Assembly: GCF_001017175.1 (NCBI RefSeq)
Contig: NZ_LCYG01000102.1
Coordinates: 1-40,245, forward strand
Reading direction: 5' to 3'
Source: Microvirga vignae
GTDB taxonomy: Bacteria > Pseudomonadota > Alphaproteobacteria > Rhizobiales > Beijerinckiaceae
DNA length: 40,245 bases
Part shown: positions 23,208-31,543 of the stretch, piece by piece
Position numbering within the stretch: position 1 is the first letter of the stretch
Layout: the number at the start of each line of letters is the position of its first letter
Translations under genes and position numbers: made by a program
Notes under the pieces: generated by a model
Seen by the model: the letters and a program-made list of their open reading frames with translations, nothing else
Database searches by the model: none
Told to the model about the DNA's origin: nothing

Positions 23208-24068
23208 TCAGGATTCCGTTGGATCGCCACCGTTGGGATGCAGGATCGAACCGGTGATGTAGGACGCATCTTCACAAGCAAGGAACAGATAAGACGGCGC
23301 GACCTCGTTCGGCTGACCGGGGCGCTTGAGTGGTGTATTCGCCCCGAAGCTCTTCACCTTTTCCGCCGGGAATGTCGCCGGGATCAACGGTGTCCAGATC
23401 GGACCCGGCGCGACGCCATTCACGCGTATACCCTGCTCCGCGAGCTTCTGCGCCAGCGAGCGGGTGAAGGCAACGATGGCACCCTTGGTCGCACTGTAAT
23501 CCAACAGCTCCGAGCTGCCGCGATAGGCCGTGACCGAGGTGGTGTTGATGATGGCGGCACCCTGCTTCAGATGCGGCATCGCCGCCTGCACCATGTAGAA
23601 ATAGCCGAAGATGTTGGTCCTGAAGGTGCGGTCGATCTGCTCGGGCGTGATCTCGGCAATCTCGCCCTTCGGATGCTGCTCCGCCGCGTTGTTGATGAGG
23701 ATGTCGAGCTTGCCGAAGCGCTGGATCACCTGATCCACGGCGGAACGGCAGAAGGCGGGATCGCCCACATCGCCCGCGATGGTCAGGCACGTGCGCCCTT
23801 CCCTCTCCACAAGACGCCTGGTCTCCTGCGCGTCCTCGGTTTCGTTGAGATAAAGGATGGCAACATCCGCGCCTTCCCGTGCGAAGAGAACGGCCACCGC
23901 GCGTCCGATGCCGCTGTCGCCGCCCGTGATGAGAGCCGTCTTGCCTTGAAGGCGATTGCTTCCTGGATAGCGTGGCTCGAAATCGGGCCTCGGGTTCATC
24001 TCGGTCTCATGACCGGGCTGCTGATCCTGCACCTGCGGAGGAAGCGTCTGCTTCTGTTCGGAGCTCAT
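23208..24068 (-). CDS. SDR family oxidoreductase, stress-associated (286 aa)
   Basis: This is a cytoplasmic NAD(P)-dependent short-chain dehydrogenase. The cofactor loop is T48-G-G-D-S-G-I-G55, NNAA is at about 127-130, and the catalytic residues are S178, Y191 and K195 (YSATK). An N-terminal extension of about 40 residues (MSSEQKQTLPPQVQDQQPGH then DFEPRYPGSNRL) is typical of the YhdF/YghA-like subgroup. That subgroup is often annotated as general stress or glucose/ribitol dehydrogenase-like, with no settled substrate. A possible EcfG-type promoter lies 77 bases upstream. It ends at the bidirectional terminator. Confidence 0.92.
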   Translation of the reverse strand: MSSEQKQTLPPQVQDQQPGHETEMNPRPDFEPRYPGSNRLQGKTALITGGDSGIGRAVAVLFAREGADVAILYLNETEDAQETRRLVEREGRTCLTIAGDVGDPAFCRSAVDQVIQRFGKLDILINNAAEQHPKGEIAEITPEQIDRTFRTNIFGYFYMVQAAMPHLKQGAAIINTTSVTAYRGSSELLDYSATKGAIVAFTRSLAQKLAEQGIRVNGVAPGPIWTPLIPATFPAEKVKSFGANTPLKRPGQPNEVAPSYLFLACEDASYITGSILHPNGGDPTES

Positions 24069-24128
24069 GGCATCATCCCTGTTGGAGAGTGATGCGGGCT
24101 CAGGTCTGATCCTTCAGAACAAGGAGAA

Positions 24129-24153
24129 GCCCGCGTTGAGGCTCAACGCGGGC
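24129..24153. repeat. Perfect 12-bp hairpin upstream of the SDR gene
   Basis: GCCCGCGTTGAG and CTCAACGCGGGC are exact inverted repeats around a single G. There is no T tract on either side, so it is a poor terminator. Its right arm overlaps the -10 element of the candidate EcfG promoter at 24145-24169. Confidence 0.65.
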
Positions 24154-24169
24154 TCCGAAAACGTGTTCC
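24145..24169 (-). promoter_or_regulatory. Possible EcfG-type promoter of the SDR gene
   Basis: On the minus strand GGAAC (24169-24165), 16 bases, cGTT (24148-24145). The match is exact, but the -10 lies inside a strong hairpin, so confidence is lower than for the other sites. Confidence 0.5.
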
Positions 24170-24178
24170 TGCGCCTGG

Positions 24179-24303
24179 AGCATCGGACCCAAGAGTGGAC
24201 TTGCACTTTTGGGCCGATGCTCCTTTTTGAACAGCGCATCGTTTGTGCGGAAAGCCGGGTCCACTTTTCGCTGACGCGGCCCTTCGGGTCCGCATGATGC
24301 GCT
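24179..24303. repeat. Composite intergenic palindromic repeat, copy 2
   Basis: The first part is a long imperfect hairpin: GCATCGGACCCAAGAGTG pairs with CACTTTTGGGCCGATGC downstream. The second part begins GCGCATCGT and ends ATGATGCGC, with an internal CGGACC-type inner palindrome. It is related to the shorter element at 16549-16588. It touches the stop codon of the permease gene. Confidence 0.6.
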
Positions 24304-25630
24304 AGACGTGCGGAGGCCCAGCGGTACGAGCCGTCCCCATATTCAGGATGTGATAGAGAATGATGGCACCGAAGGTGGCCGTGCCGATGCCGTCGAGGGT
24401 GAAGCCTGCAACGTTCAGCTTGAAGTTGCCGGCACCCAGGATCAGGGCGACTGCCACCGTGATGAGATTGCGCGGGTTCGAGAAATCGACACGGTTCTCC
24501 ACCCAGATGCGGCCGGCCGTCGCGGCAATGAGGCCGAACACCACGATGGACAGACCGCCGAGCACCGGCCCCGGAATGGTCCCGATGAAGGCGCCGAATT
24601 TCGGCGAGAGGCCGAGCAGCAGCGCAAATGCCGCAGCGATCACGAAGACCAGCGTGGAGTAGATGCGGGTCACGGCCATCACGCCCATGTTCTCGGCGTA
24701 AGTGGTCATGCCCGTGCCGCCGGCGACGCCGGAGAGCATCGTGGCCAGACCATCGCCCATGAAGGCGCGGCCGAGATAGGGATCGAGGTTGCGGCCCGTC
24801 ATGGCGCCGATGGCCTTGATGTGCCCAAGGTTCTCGGCCACCAGGATGATCGCCACGGGCGCGATCAGGCTCACCGCCTTCATGTCGAAGACGGGGCTCT
24901 GGAAGGACGGCAGGCCGAACCAGGCCGCCTGCCCGATCTTCGAGAAGTCGATGGGCGTTCCATAGCCCATGAGGTTCGCGAAGATGTAGTAGATCAGATA
25001 ACCAAGGGCGCCGCCGAGCAGGACCGGCAGACGACGTCCCATGCCAGGCGCATAGACCGCGACAATGCCGACAGACAGAGCCGTGGCGAGCGCGATCCAG
25101 CGGGCGAAGTCGGAGCCGTTCGCGTTGTCGGGCGTGATGCCTGAAGCGCTGTTGATGGCGACGGGGGCAAGCACGAGGCCGATGGCGGCAACGATGGCAC
25201 CGGTCACGACCGGCGGCATCAGCCGCTCGATCCAGCGGTGACCCGCCATCTGAACGACGAGGCCGATCAGGAAGTAGAGCACACCGGCCGCGATGATGCC
25301 GCCGAGCGCCACGGGAAGGTTCGGATTCGGGCTTCCGACGGTTGCGCCGGTCGCGACCAGAACGGGACCGATGAAGGCGAAGCTCGAGCCCAGATAGCTC
25401 GGCACCCGGCCGCCGACCACGAAGAAGAAGATCAAGGTGGCGAGGCCGGAAAACAGGATGGAGACGTTCGGATCGAAGCCCATCAGGATGGGCGCCAGCA
25501 CCGTTGCGCCGAACATGGCGACCACATGCTGCAGGCCCACGACGACCATCTGGCCCGTCGGCAGCCTTTCGTCGGGCATGATGGTGCCTTCAGTCTTCAA
25601 GGTCCATCGTGGCAAGAAACTGTCGGTCAT
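24302..25630 (-). CDS. NCS2 family uracil/xanthine permease (442 aa)
   Basis: This inner-membrane nucleobase:cation symporter probably has 14 helices. The N-terminus MVVVGLQHVVAMFGATVLAPILMGFDPN is the diagnostic start of the UraA/PyrP branch. The core motif GVAGGTGMTTYAENMGVMAVTRI matches the uracil-permease substrate region (TTYxEN). I chose ATG 25630 because GGGGGAG lies just upstream; an in-frame extension to 25687 has no such site. It is divergent from the esterase gene. Uracil is the likeliest substrate, with other pyrimidines possible. Confidence 0.92.
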   Translation of the reverse strand: MTDSFLPRWTLKTEGTIMPDERLPTGQMVVVGLQHVVAMFGATVLAPILMGFDPNVSILFSGLATLIFFFVVGGRVPSYLGSSFAFIGPVLVATGATVGSPNPNLPVALGGIIAAGVLYFLIGLVVQMAGHRWIERLMPPVVTGAIVAAIGLVLAPVAINSASGITPDNANGSDFARWIALATALSVGIVAVYAPGMGRRLPVLLGGALGYLIYYIFANLMGYGTPIDFSKIGQAAWFGLPSFQSPVFDMKAVSLIAPVAIILVAENLGHIKAIGAMTGRNLDPYLGRAFMGDGLATMLSGVAGGTGMTTYAENMGVMAVTRIYSTLVFVIAAAFALLLGLSPKFGAFIGTIPGPVLGGLSIVVFGLIAATAGRIWVENRVDFSNPRNLITVAVALILGAGNFKLNVAGFTLDGIGTATFGAIILYHILNMGTARTAGPPHV

Positions 25631-25796
25631 AACTAACTCCCCCAGACATGACGCTTGAGGCGGCACCCTAGTGCCAGGCATGGACAAATGGCTAGCGCCC
25701 GAAATGACTTATTAACTGCTGCAAAGCGCCGGATTCTGGACAGGGATCCATTCGGCGGTCACATCATTTCCCGTTCACGAGCCATGAGGATCAGCG

Positions 25797-26816
25797 ATGC
25801 GCAAGGACCAGAACGTGCCGGAAGGCGTGGTGCACAGCCTCCGGATCGACAGCGAGTGCTTGAAGGGAAACCTTCTCGGCGATTCCACAAGGCGGCGGAT
25901 CGACGTCTATGTGCCGGCGGGTCATGACGGACGTGGCCTCCCCCTCCTCGTCGACCTCGTAGGCTATACGGCGGGTGGGCCTGCCCATACCAACTGGAAA
26001 AACTATGGCGAGAACGTCCCGGAGCGGCTCGACCGGCTGATCGGAACAGGCGCGATGCCCCCGGTCGTGGTGGCCTTCCCCGATTGCTTCACACGCCTTG
26101 GCGGCAACCAATATGTCGACAGCGCCGCGATGGGCGCCTGGGAGACCTTCCTCATCCGCGAGATGCTGCCCTTCGTGGAAGAGCGCTTCGGCTGCGGCGG
26201 AGACGGACGCCGAGGCGTGTTCGGCAAGAGCTCCGGCGGCTATGGTGCCCTCGTCCATGCCCTGCGCCATGGCGGCTCGGTCTGGTCGGCGGCAGCCTCC
26301 CATTCCGGCGATGTGGGCTTCGAATACCTCTATCACCTCGGCGAGTTCGCGGGCGCGCTCAGACATCTTGCGGGCCATGGCATGTCCATCGACACTTTCT
26401 TGGGTAAGTTCGAGCAGGGACCAAAGGCTAAGGACCAGGATTGGCATGTGCTGATGATCCTCGCCCAGGCTGCGAGCTTCGATCCGGATCCGAACCACTT
26501 CTGCGGCATCCGCTTGCCCGTCGATCTCCACACCTGCGAGGTCATCGAGGAGCGCTGGGCCAACTGGCTGCGCTGGGATCCACTGCGCATGGCCGACGAC
26601 CCCAAGATGCAGGCCAACTTGAAGAAGCTGAAGGCCTTCTACATCGATTGCGGAGACGTCGATCAGTACAACATGATCTACGGCTCGCGGCAGTTGCACC
26701 GGAAACTTGAGACTGCGGGCATCACTCACACTTATGAGGAATTCCCCGACAATCATTCGTCAGTCGACTACCGCATGGATGTGAGCCTGCCCCTTCTCGC
26801 GAGAGCTCTCGCCTGA
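25797..26816 (+). CDS. Alpha/beta hydrolase, esterase D-like (339 aa)
   Basis: This is a cytoplasmic serine hydrolase of the putative-esterase family (PF00756-like). The nucleophile elbow is G143-K-S145-S-G147. An acid is likely in FYIDCGDVDQYN (about 281-292), and the histidine in PDNHSSVDYR (about residue 321). There is no signal peptide. The substrate is unknown; family members hydrolyse S-formylglutathione, siderophores or acyl esters. The LVDLVGYTAGGPAHTNW segment is unusual compared with S-formylglutathione hydrolases, so I do not use that name. Confidence 0.85.
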   Translation: MRKDQNVPEGVVHSLRIDSECLKGNLLGDSTRRRIDVYVPAGHDGRGLPLLVDLVGYTAGGPAHTNWKNYGENVPERLDRLIGTGAMPPVVVAFPDCFTRLGGNQYVDSAAMGAWETFLIREMLPFVEERFGCGGDGRRGVFGKSSGGYGALVHALRHGGSVWSAAASHSGDVGFEYLYHLGEFAGALRHLAGHGMSIDTFLGKFEQGPKAKDQDWHVLMILAQAASFDPDPNHFCGIRLPVDLHTCEVIEERWANWLRWDPLRMADDPKMQANLKKLKAFYIDCGDVDQYNMIYGSRQLHRKLETAGITHTYEEFPDNHSSVDYRMDVSLPLLARALA

Positions 26817-26821
26817 CAGCC

Positions 26822-27769
26822 TTACGCCCCGCCCGGCTCGTCTTCGGTCGGCAGATCGCAATAATTATGGATATGCGTGGCGGCATGGGCGGCGTGAGCC
26901 ATGCCGACCACGATCTGGTCGATGCCACGCACGATATCGCCCGCTGCATAGAGTCCCTGCACGCTCGTCTGGCAGTACTCGTCAACTATCAAACTGCCTG
27001 ACTCATCGTGCTCGGCCCCGAGAGACAGGGCGAGATCAGAGCGGTATTGGAGGCCCAGCGCCGAATAGAGCACATCGAAGCGATGCTCCTTGCCGCCCAC
27101 GTGAAGCGCGGTGATGCGGTCATTCTCCATGTCGAGGGACTCGACGGGAGCCTCGACCACCTTGATGCCATGCTCGTCGAGCTTAGCCCGCTGAGCTTCA
27201 TTCAGCTCCAGATGCTGACCGAGAGTGAGCAAGGTCACGTCGCGGGAATAGGTGCGGGCGATGAACACCGCCTCACCCAGGCCATGGGCGCCATAGGCGA
27301 TGACGGCGATCTTCTGGTCGCGCGATTCATAGCCATCACAGATGGGGCAATAGCGCACGAGGCCACGCTGCACGGCATTGGGCACGTCAGGCAGGTCGGG
27401 CTCGATGTCGACCGCGCCCGTGGCGAGCACCACTCGCTTCGCCGCGATCTGGCTCGTGCCGCCATCATCGTCCTCGACAAGCGCGATAAAGCGATCCGGC
27501 TGCTTGCGCAGGCCCGTCACCCGTCCGCCTCGGATGCACTTGCCATATTGCTCCAGATTGGTGCGCGCCCGCTTCAGAAGGTCCTGGCCGGAGATACCGT
27601 CTGCGAACATCGGGATGTTGTGGCTGGTCGGGATCCAGGCAGCTCGCGGCGTCCCACTGTCGACGATGAGGAAGCGACGCTTGAAGCGCGCCAGATAAAG
27701 TCCCGTCGTCAGCCCCGCCGGGCCACCGCCGACGATCAGGCAATCGAGAATGTCTCCATTAGCTCCCAT
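26822..27769 (-). CDS. Thioredoxin reductase-like FAD/NAD(P)H oxidoreductase (315 aa)
   Basis: This is a two-dinucleotide-binding flavoprotein. The FAD loop is LIVGGGPAG (residues 11-19), the redox-active pair C141-P-I-C144 is followed by DGYE, and VIAYGAHGLGEA is where the NAD(P)H-binding site is expected. A TSVQGLYAAGDIV motif near the C-terminus binds FAD. Canonical TrxB has GxGxxA in the NAD(P)H domain and CATCDG. Here the second site reads AYGAHGLGEA, so cofactor preference may differ. It is convergent with the esterase gene (5-bp gap) and divergent from the epimerase gene. It could be a TrxB paralogue rather than the main thioredoxin reductase. Confidence 0.88.
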   Translation of the reverse strand: MGANGDILDCLIVGGGPAGLTTGLYLARFKRRFLIVDSGTPRAAWIPTSHNIPMFADGISGQDLLKRARTNLEQYGKCIRGGRVTGLRKQPDRFIALVEDDDGGTSQIAAKRVVLATGAVDIEPDLPDVPNAVQRGLVRYCPICDGYESRDQKIAVIAYGAHGLGEAVFIARTYSRDVTLLTLGQHLELNEAQRAKLDEHGIKVVEAPVESLDMENDRITALHVGGKEHRFDVLYSALGLQYRSDLALSLGAEHDESGSLIVDEYCQTSVQGLYAAGDIVRGIDQIVVGMAHAAHAATHIHNYCDLPTEDEPGGA

Positions 27770-27918
27770 CCTGCCTTATTCCCTCCTGTTGAACCTAGAG
27801 GGGACACAACTCCCGAGAACGACAAAAGATCACCGTGGGCTCTAGGCTTTAAGGCTCCCACTTCTCGAACCTTGCGCTACACTCACGGCCGAAAGCCAGT
27901 AGCATCTCAGGAGCACGC

Positions 27919-28797
27919 ATGACGGTCACGCTGTCCAACGATCATCTCAAGGCCCAGATTTCCTCACAGGGCGCGGAACTCGTCGGCCTATGCGACGAGC
28001 AGGGCCGGGATCTGCTGTGGGACGGCGATCCGGCGTTCTGGTCGGGACGCTCCCCCCTCCTCTTCCCGATCGTCGGCCGCTTGCGGAATGACGAGGTGCG
28101 CATCGATGGGCGCGTCTACTCAATGAAGCAGCACGGTTTCGCCCGCGTCGTGGCTTTCGAGATTGTCGATGCGGCTCCGGAATTCTGCCGGTTCCGCCTG
28201 AACGCGAGCGAGGCCACGCGCGAGCAGTTTCCCTTCGATTTCAGATTTGACATGACCTATCGGCTCGATGGAGGACGACTGATCTTCGCCGCATCGATCC
28301 TGAATCCGGAGGGTCGCTCCATCCCGGTCTCATTCGGCTTCCATCCGGCCCTGCGCTGGCCGCTGCCCTATGGCGGCGAGCGCAATGCGCATGAGATCCA
28401 CTTCGAGGCTGCGGAGCCGGCCTCCTTGCATACGCTCTCCGATGGACTGATAGGGACAGCCTCGCGCCCGACGCCGGTGCAGGGTGATCGCCTGCCAATC
28501 CACGACGACCTGTTTCAGGATGGTGCGCTCGTGTGGAGCGAGCTTGCGAGCCGTAAGGTTCGCTACGGCGTTCCAGGCCATCGCTCCATCACGGTGTCCT
28601 TCCCTGACATGCCGCATCTCGGCATCTGGACGAAGCCCGGCGCGGGCTATGTCTGCATCGAGCCCTGGCAGGGCTATGCCGATCCTGTCGGCTTCGAAGG
28701 CGAGTTCAAGGACAAACCCGGCATCGTGATGATCCCTGCCGGTGAAAGCCGCGACTTTTCGATGGAGATTGAACTCGATCCGCCGACCGAGTCTTGA
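27919..28797 (+). CDS. Aldose 1-epimerase family protein (292 aa)
   Basis: This is a galactose-mutarotase-fold enzyme that interconverts alpha and beta anomers of sugars. Visible family landmarks are GRSPLLFPIVGRL (about 43-55), KQHGFAR (about 70-76), SFGFHPALRWPLPYG with the catalytic-type histidine (about 134-148), and CIEPWQGYADP with the catalytic-type glutamate (about 252-262). The ATG is preceded by AGGAGC. The same family is represented by a broken paralogue at 30685-31543, about 2 kb downstream in the same orientation. Confidence 0.88.
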   Translation: MTVTLSNDHLKAQISSQGAELVGLCDEQGRDLLWDGDPAFWSGRSPLLFPIVGRLRNDEVRIDGRVYSMKQHGFARVVAFEIVDAAPEFCRFRLNASEATREQFPFDFRFDMTYRLDGGRLIFAASILNPEGRSIPVSFGFHPALRWPLPYGGERNAHEIHFEAAEPASLHTLSDGLIGTASRPTPVQGDRLPIHDDLFQDGALVWSELASRKVRYGVPGHRSITVSFPDMPHLGIWTKPGAGYVCIEPWQGYADPVGFEGEFKDKPGIVMIPAGESRDFSMEIELDPPTES

Positions 28798-28809
28798 TGG
28801 GAGACCGCC

Positions 28810-28971
28810 TTAGCGGACGTAGACATCCTCGACGCGGACGATGTCATCCTCACCTGTATAGCTGCCGACCTGAACCTCGATTACCTCAAGCGGAATGCAC
28901 TTTGAGTCGGTTGGCTCGTTCAGGCAGTCTCGGTACGCCCCATGAAGTTGGTTCGAAGGGATACGAGCCAT
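28810..28971 (-). CDS. Small hypothetical protein (53 aa)
   Basis: I do not recognise this protein. It begins MARIPSNQLHGAYRDC and has a beta-rich acidic end (EVIEVQVGSYTGEDDIVRVEDVYV). GGAGAG lies upstream of ATG 28971. It ends 12 bases from the convergent epimerase stop. The composition looks like a folded small protein rather than antisense noise, but support is limited to these points. Confidence 0.4.
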   Translation of the reverse strand: MARIPSNQLHGAYRDCLNEPTDSKCIPLEVIEVQVGSYTGEDDIVRVEDVYVR

Positions 28972-29321
28972 TGCTTGCACTCTCCGGCAGATGAGCAAAC
29001 CCCCCATCGTGAGGAGTTGAGTGCTCTGTTTCTTTCGAGCACGAAAGCTCTCTCCTGGCGCGCACGGACGACCTGCTACTCGACGGCTCGAGATCGGGTA
29101 ACACCAAGACCAAAAATTTGAAAATCAACCCCATACAAAGGCTGCTGGATGCCGCATTGCGGGTGGCTTGGATCATCCCGCGACCGTTCGGGTGGCCCCT
29201 CTCGGCCGCACTCGCAGTTATCCACTGTTTTGAGACTTGGCCGTTTTCATTGGTCTCTGCCGCACTACTCCGACGGCACGGTACATCGGGCGAACGTTGA
29301 ACAAACCTATGGAGATGCAAC
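28972..29321. other. 350-bp region without a recognised gene; start of accessory segment
   Basis: Base composition and codon pattern become irregular here and the ordered gene layout stops. Short open frames occur on both strands but none has a ribosome binding site or family resemblance. I see no att-like repeat or tRNA that would mark an insertion edge. Confidence 0.4.
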
Positions 29322-29954
29322 GTGAGCCAGTGTGACGAAAACGGATCTCTTCAGAACGCGCTCTCTAACCTCAGCGCCACTTTTGGGACGAGCAACCAAG
29401 ACGCACAGATCGGCCTGCTCAAGCAAGTGGTGCGTGCGCTCTGGTCCCCGCCCGCCGAAGAGGAGGATGGCTCCGCGGCGGCTGTGGCTGCCATTGCCGT
29501 CCTCAATGAGATGAAGCCCCAGGACATTTTCGAGGGGCAGTTGGCGAGCCAGATGGTTGGCACACACAATGCAGCCATGGAATGTCTTAAGCGAGCGGCA
29601 GAGGCGGGCCAGAACACGGCGAGCTATGAGATCAATATGCGCCTCGCCGCCAAGTTCTTCGCTATCTATCTCCAGCAGCTCGATGGTTTGAACCGTCACC
29701 GTGGCAAGGGATCCCCACAGGTGAATGTCGGGGCGGTCAATGTACAGGCCGGCGGGCAGGCCATCGTCGGCAGCGTGGAAACCAAGCCGCGGCGAAAGCG
29801 AAAGGGGCCCGCTCACGGTCCAACGGTGCAGGCCCTCACGTCGAATCCGGTGCCCCCGCTTGACCTAGGCCCACCGATGGGTCTCGCCGGGGACAATGAG
29901 CGGATCAAGCAGTCTGTGAGGAGGGGATCCGATGACCCGGCCAGCGATGCTTGA
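29322..29954 (+). CDS. Hypothetical accessory protein with GGQAIVG motif (210 aa)
   Basis: Residues about 1-120 are helical (LLKQVVRALW; MVGTHNAAMECLKRAAEAG; MRLAAKFFAIYLQQLDGLNRHRGKG). They are followed by a short beta repeat QVNVGAVNVQAGGQAIVG (about 128-145) and a basic, proline-rich tail. Helix followed by VxVxxGGQAIVG is a pattern I associate with accessory-region proteins of Bradyrhizobium and Methylobacterium relatives, with no known function. The start is GTG 29322. It overlaps the next gene by 23 bases, so the two are translated together. Confidence 0.65.
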   Translation: MSQCDENGSLQNALSNLSATFGTSNQDAQIGLLKQVVRALWSPPAEEEDGSAAAVAAIAVLNEMKPQDIFEGQLASQMVGTHNAAMECLKRAAEAGQNTASYEINMRLAAKFFAIYLQQLDGLNRHRGKGSPQVNVGAVNVQAGGQAIVGSVETKPRRKRKGPAHGPTVQALTSNPVPPLDLGPPMGLAGDNERIKQSVRRGSDDPASDA

Positions 29955-30183
29955 GGGCCCCCGATGCGGGGCGAAAACTCGCACCGGAGGGTGCTGCCGA
30001 GCGCCCGCGGTTAAGGGCAAGGCGCGGTGCCGGATGCACGGCGGAGCGGCCGGATCGGGTGCCCCGGTTGGCAACCGCAACGCTCTCAAAAACGGGCTGT
30101 ACACGCGGGCGGCGATTGAGGCACGTCGGGCGCTCAGGGCCTTGCTCCGGGAGGCACGGCAGACACTGGAGCAGATTCCGTGA
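29932..30183 (+). CDS. HGG-motif small protein (83 aa)
   Basis: The N-terminus has CGAKTRTGGCCRAPAVKGK and CRMHGGAAGSGAP, with cysteines and histidine spaced like a small metal-binding knuckle, then GNRNALKNGLYT. This CxAKTRxGxxCxxP...RCRMHGG...GNxNALKxGxYT pattern is common in phage- and island-borne small proteins, sometimes misannotated as glucan biosynthesis proteins; its role is unknown. AGGAGGGG lies six bases upstream of ATG 29932. It is cotranslated with the 210-aa gene and its stop overlaps a tiny GTG open frame. Confidence 0.7.
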   Translation: MTRPAMLEGPRCGAKTRTGGCCRAPAVKGKARCRMHGGAAGSGAPVGNRNALKNGLYTRAAIEARRALRALLREARQTLEQIP

Positions 30184-30275
30184 TCCAGCGTATTTCCGAA
30201 CCCGACTGGGTCAGTGCGCGGCCTCTCCCGCGAAACATCAAACCCAGGGTCGGGCGACGTTTGCGCGATTTCTGA
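30180..30275 (+). CDS. Possible translationally coupled micro-ORF (31 aa)
   Basis: GTG 30180 overlaps the TGA of the HGG gene (GTGA) and opens a 31-residue frame rich in arginine and proline (ISEPDWVSARPLPRNIKPRV, then GRRLRDF). The coupling geometry is like that of real operon genes, but it could equally be the remnant of a longer protein. No family is recognised. Confidence 0.3.
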   Translation: MIQRISEPDWVSARPLPRNIKPRVGRRLRDF

Positions 30276-30455
30276 GGCTCAAGCGAAATCGTATCTCGGT
30301 AGAGGGTCTCGGATAGTGCAACCGCCGTGTAACGCACCAAGTTCAGTCCCGCCCGATGAGGTTCTGGATCCGAAAATCCGACGCTTGTCGATTCATCCCG
30401 GTCTACGTCTGGAATTCCTTACCGCGGCCTTGGCTCGGCTCGCCAGAACGGGACC
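30276..30455. other. 180 bp without a recognised gene
   Basis: No credible open frame, promoter or fold is visible. It leads into the repeated segment that starts near 30456. Confidence 0.4.
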
Positions 30456-30681
30456 ATCGCGCTCCTGACGCACATTGGAGGTCAAACCGAACGCCCGCTC
30501 GCTGACAAGACGTCGCTGTCTGAGCTACTTGCCGTTGGGTCTCGCAAGACTGGCGAAACGGGAGCTTCCAGCGCGATGCGCACTCCTGTTCCCAGTCAGC
30601 AACGGCGCGATCATGCCATGATGGCTTGATCCAGGCGTGATTTCAGTCGTAGCGATTGTCTTGCATCAGGAGGGCTGGCCT
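30456..30681 (+). repeat. Diverged repeated segment, copy A
   Basis: This stretch aligns by eye with 37101-37323 in the same orientation. Shared islands include CTCCTGA.(C/A)CACATTG, (G/C)TCAAACC, TTGAT.CAGG.GT.ATTTCAG and GCATCAGG.GGGCTGGCC. In copy B the last part is the 3' end of the terminase-like gene (minus strand). Here that end survives only as ASPPDA-type codons before the epimerase pseudogene begins. Confidence 0.5.
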
Positions 30682-30684
30682 TTC

Positions 30685-31543
30685 ATGTTGGTTACCCTGT
30701 CGAGTCCAGAACTTGAGGCGCAGAATTAGTCCGCCTTCGCGATCAGGACGGCCATGATCTTCTCTGGGAGGGCGACCCGACCTTCTGGACCGGACGATCT
30801 CCGCTGCTGTTTCCCATCGTGGGGCGTCTGCGGGCCGATTGCGCGCGGATTTCCGGCCAGGAGTATAGCCTCAAGCAGCATGGCTTTGCCCGTACTTCCG
30901 AATTCGAGGTTGTCGCCGCTGGTGACTCCTTCTGCGAGTTTAGGCTCGTCGCCAGCGCGGCGACAATGGTCCAGTACCCGTTCGAGTTCCAGCTCGATGT
31001 GAGCTACGATCTTGAGGGCTCGACCCTTCCTGTGCGAGCCTCAATCATGAACGCTGGACATCCTGTAATGCCAGTATCCTTCGGCTTTCATCCCGCCTTC
31101 CGCTGGCCCTTGCCTTATGGCGGAGCGCGCGAGGCGCATGAGATCCGCTTTGACGTTCCAGAACCTCAACCCATACGACGGCTCCGCGATGGTTTGATCG
31201 CGTCAAACCCTCACCCCACACCCGTCGATGGTAACCGGCTGAAATTGCGGGATGATCTGTTTAGTGACGGAGCCATTATCTTCGATCGGACCAACAGCCG
31301 GGCCGCTCACTAGGTGCACGGGGTCGGCGCTCAATTCGGGTTGCCTTCCCGGGCCTGCCACACCTTGGCCTCTGGACGAAGCCCAGCGCGGGTTTCATCT
31401 GTATTGAGCCTTGGCACGGCTATGCCGATCCCGAGAATTTCAGTGGTGAGCTAGCTGAGAAACCGGGCATCGTTCTCATCGGTCCAGGCGAGGTGTATAC
31501 ATTCGAGATGGCGATTTCGGTGACGCCCCCTCCAAGTCCATGA
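30685..31543 (+). pseudogene. Aldose 1-epimerase family paralogue, two frameshifts
   Basis: The sequence is a diverged copy of the 27919-28797 gene. From ATG 30685 it reads MLVTLSSPELEAQ, then meets a stop. The frame resumes at 30720 as AELVRLRDQDGHDLLWEGDP and runs through GRSPLLFPIVGRL, KQHGFAR and SFGFHPAFRWPLPYG to a stop near 31313. After a one-base loss the third piece reads RRSIRVAFPGLPHLGLWTKP and CIEPWHGYADP to a TGA at 31541. Compared with the intact gene, the first lesion fits a 19-bp deletion between two GGCGCAGA-like repeats. The landmarks near the active-site histidine and glutamate are still present, so decay is recent. AGGAGGG precedes the ATG. Confidence 0.88.
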
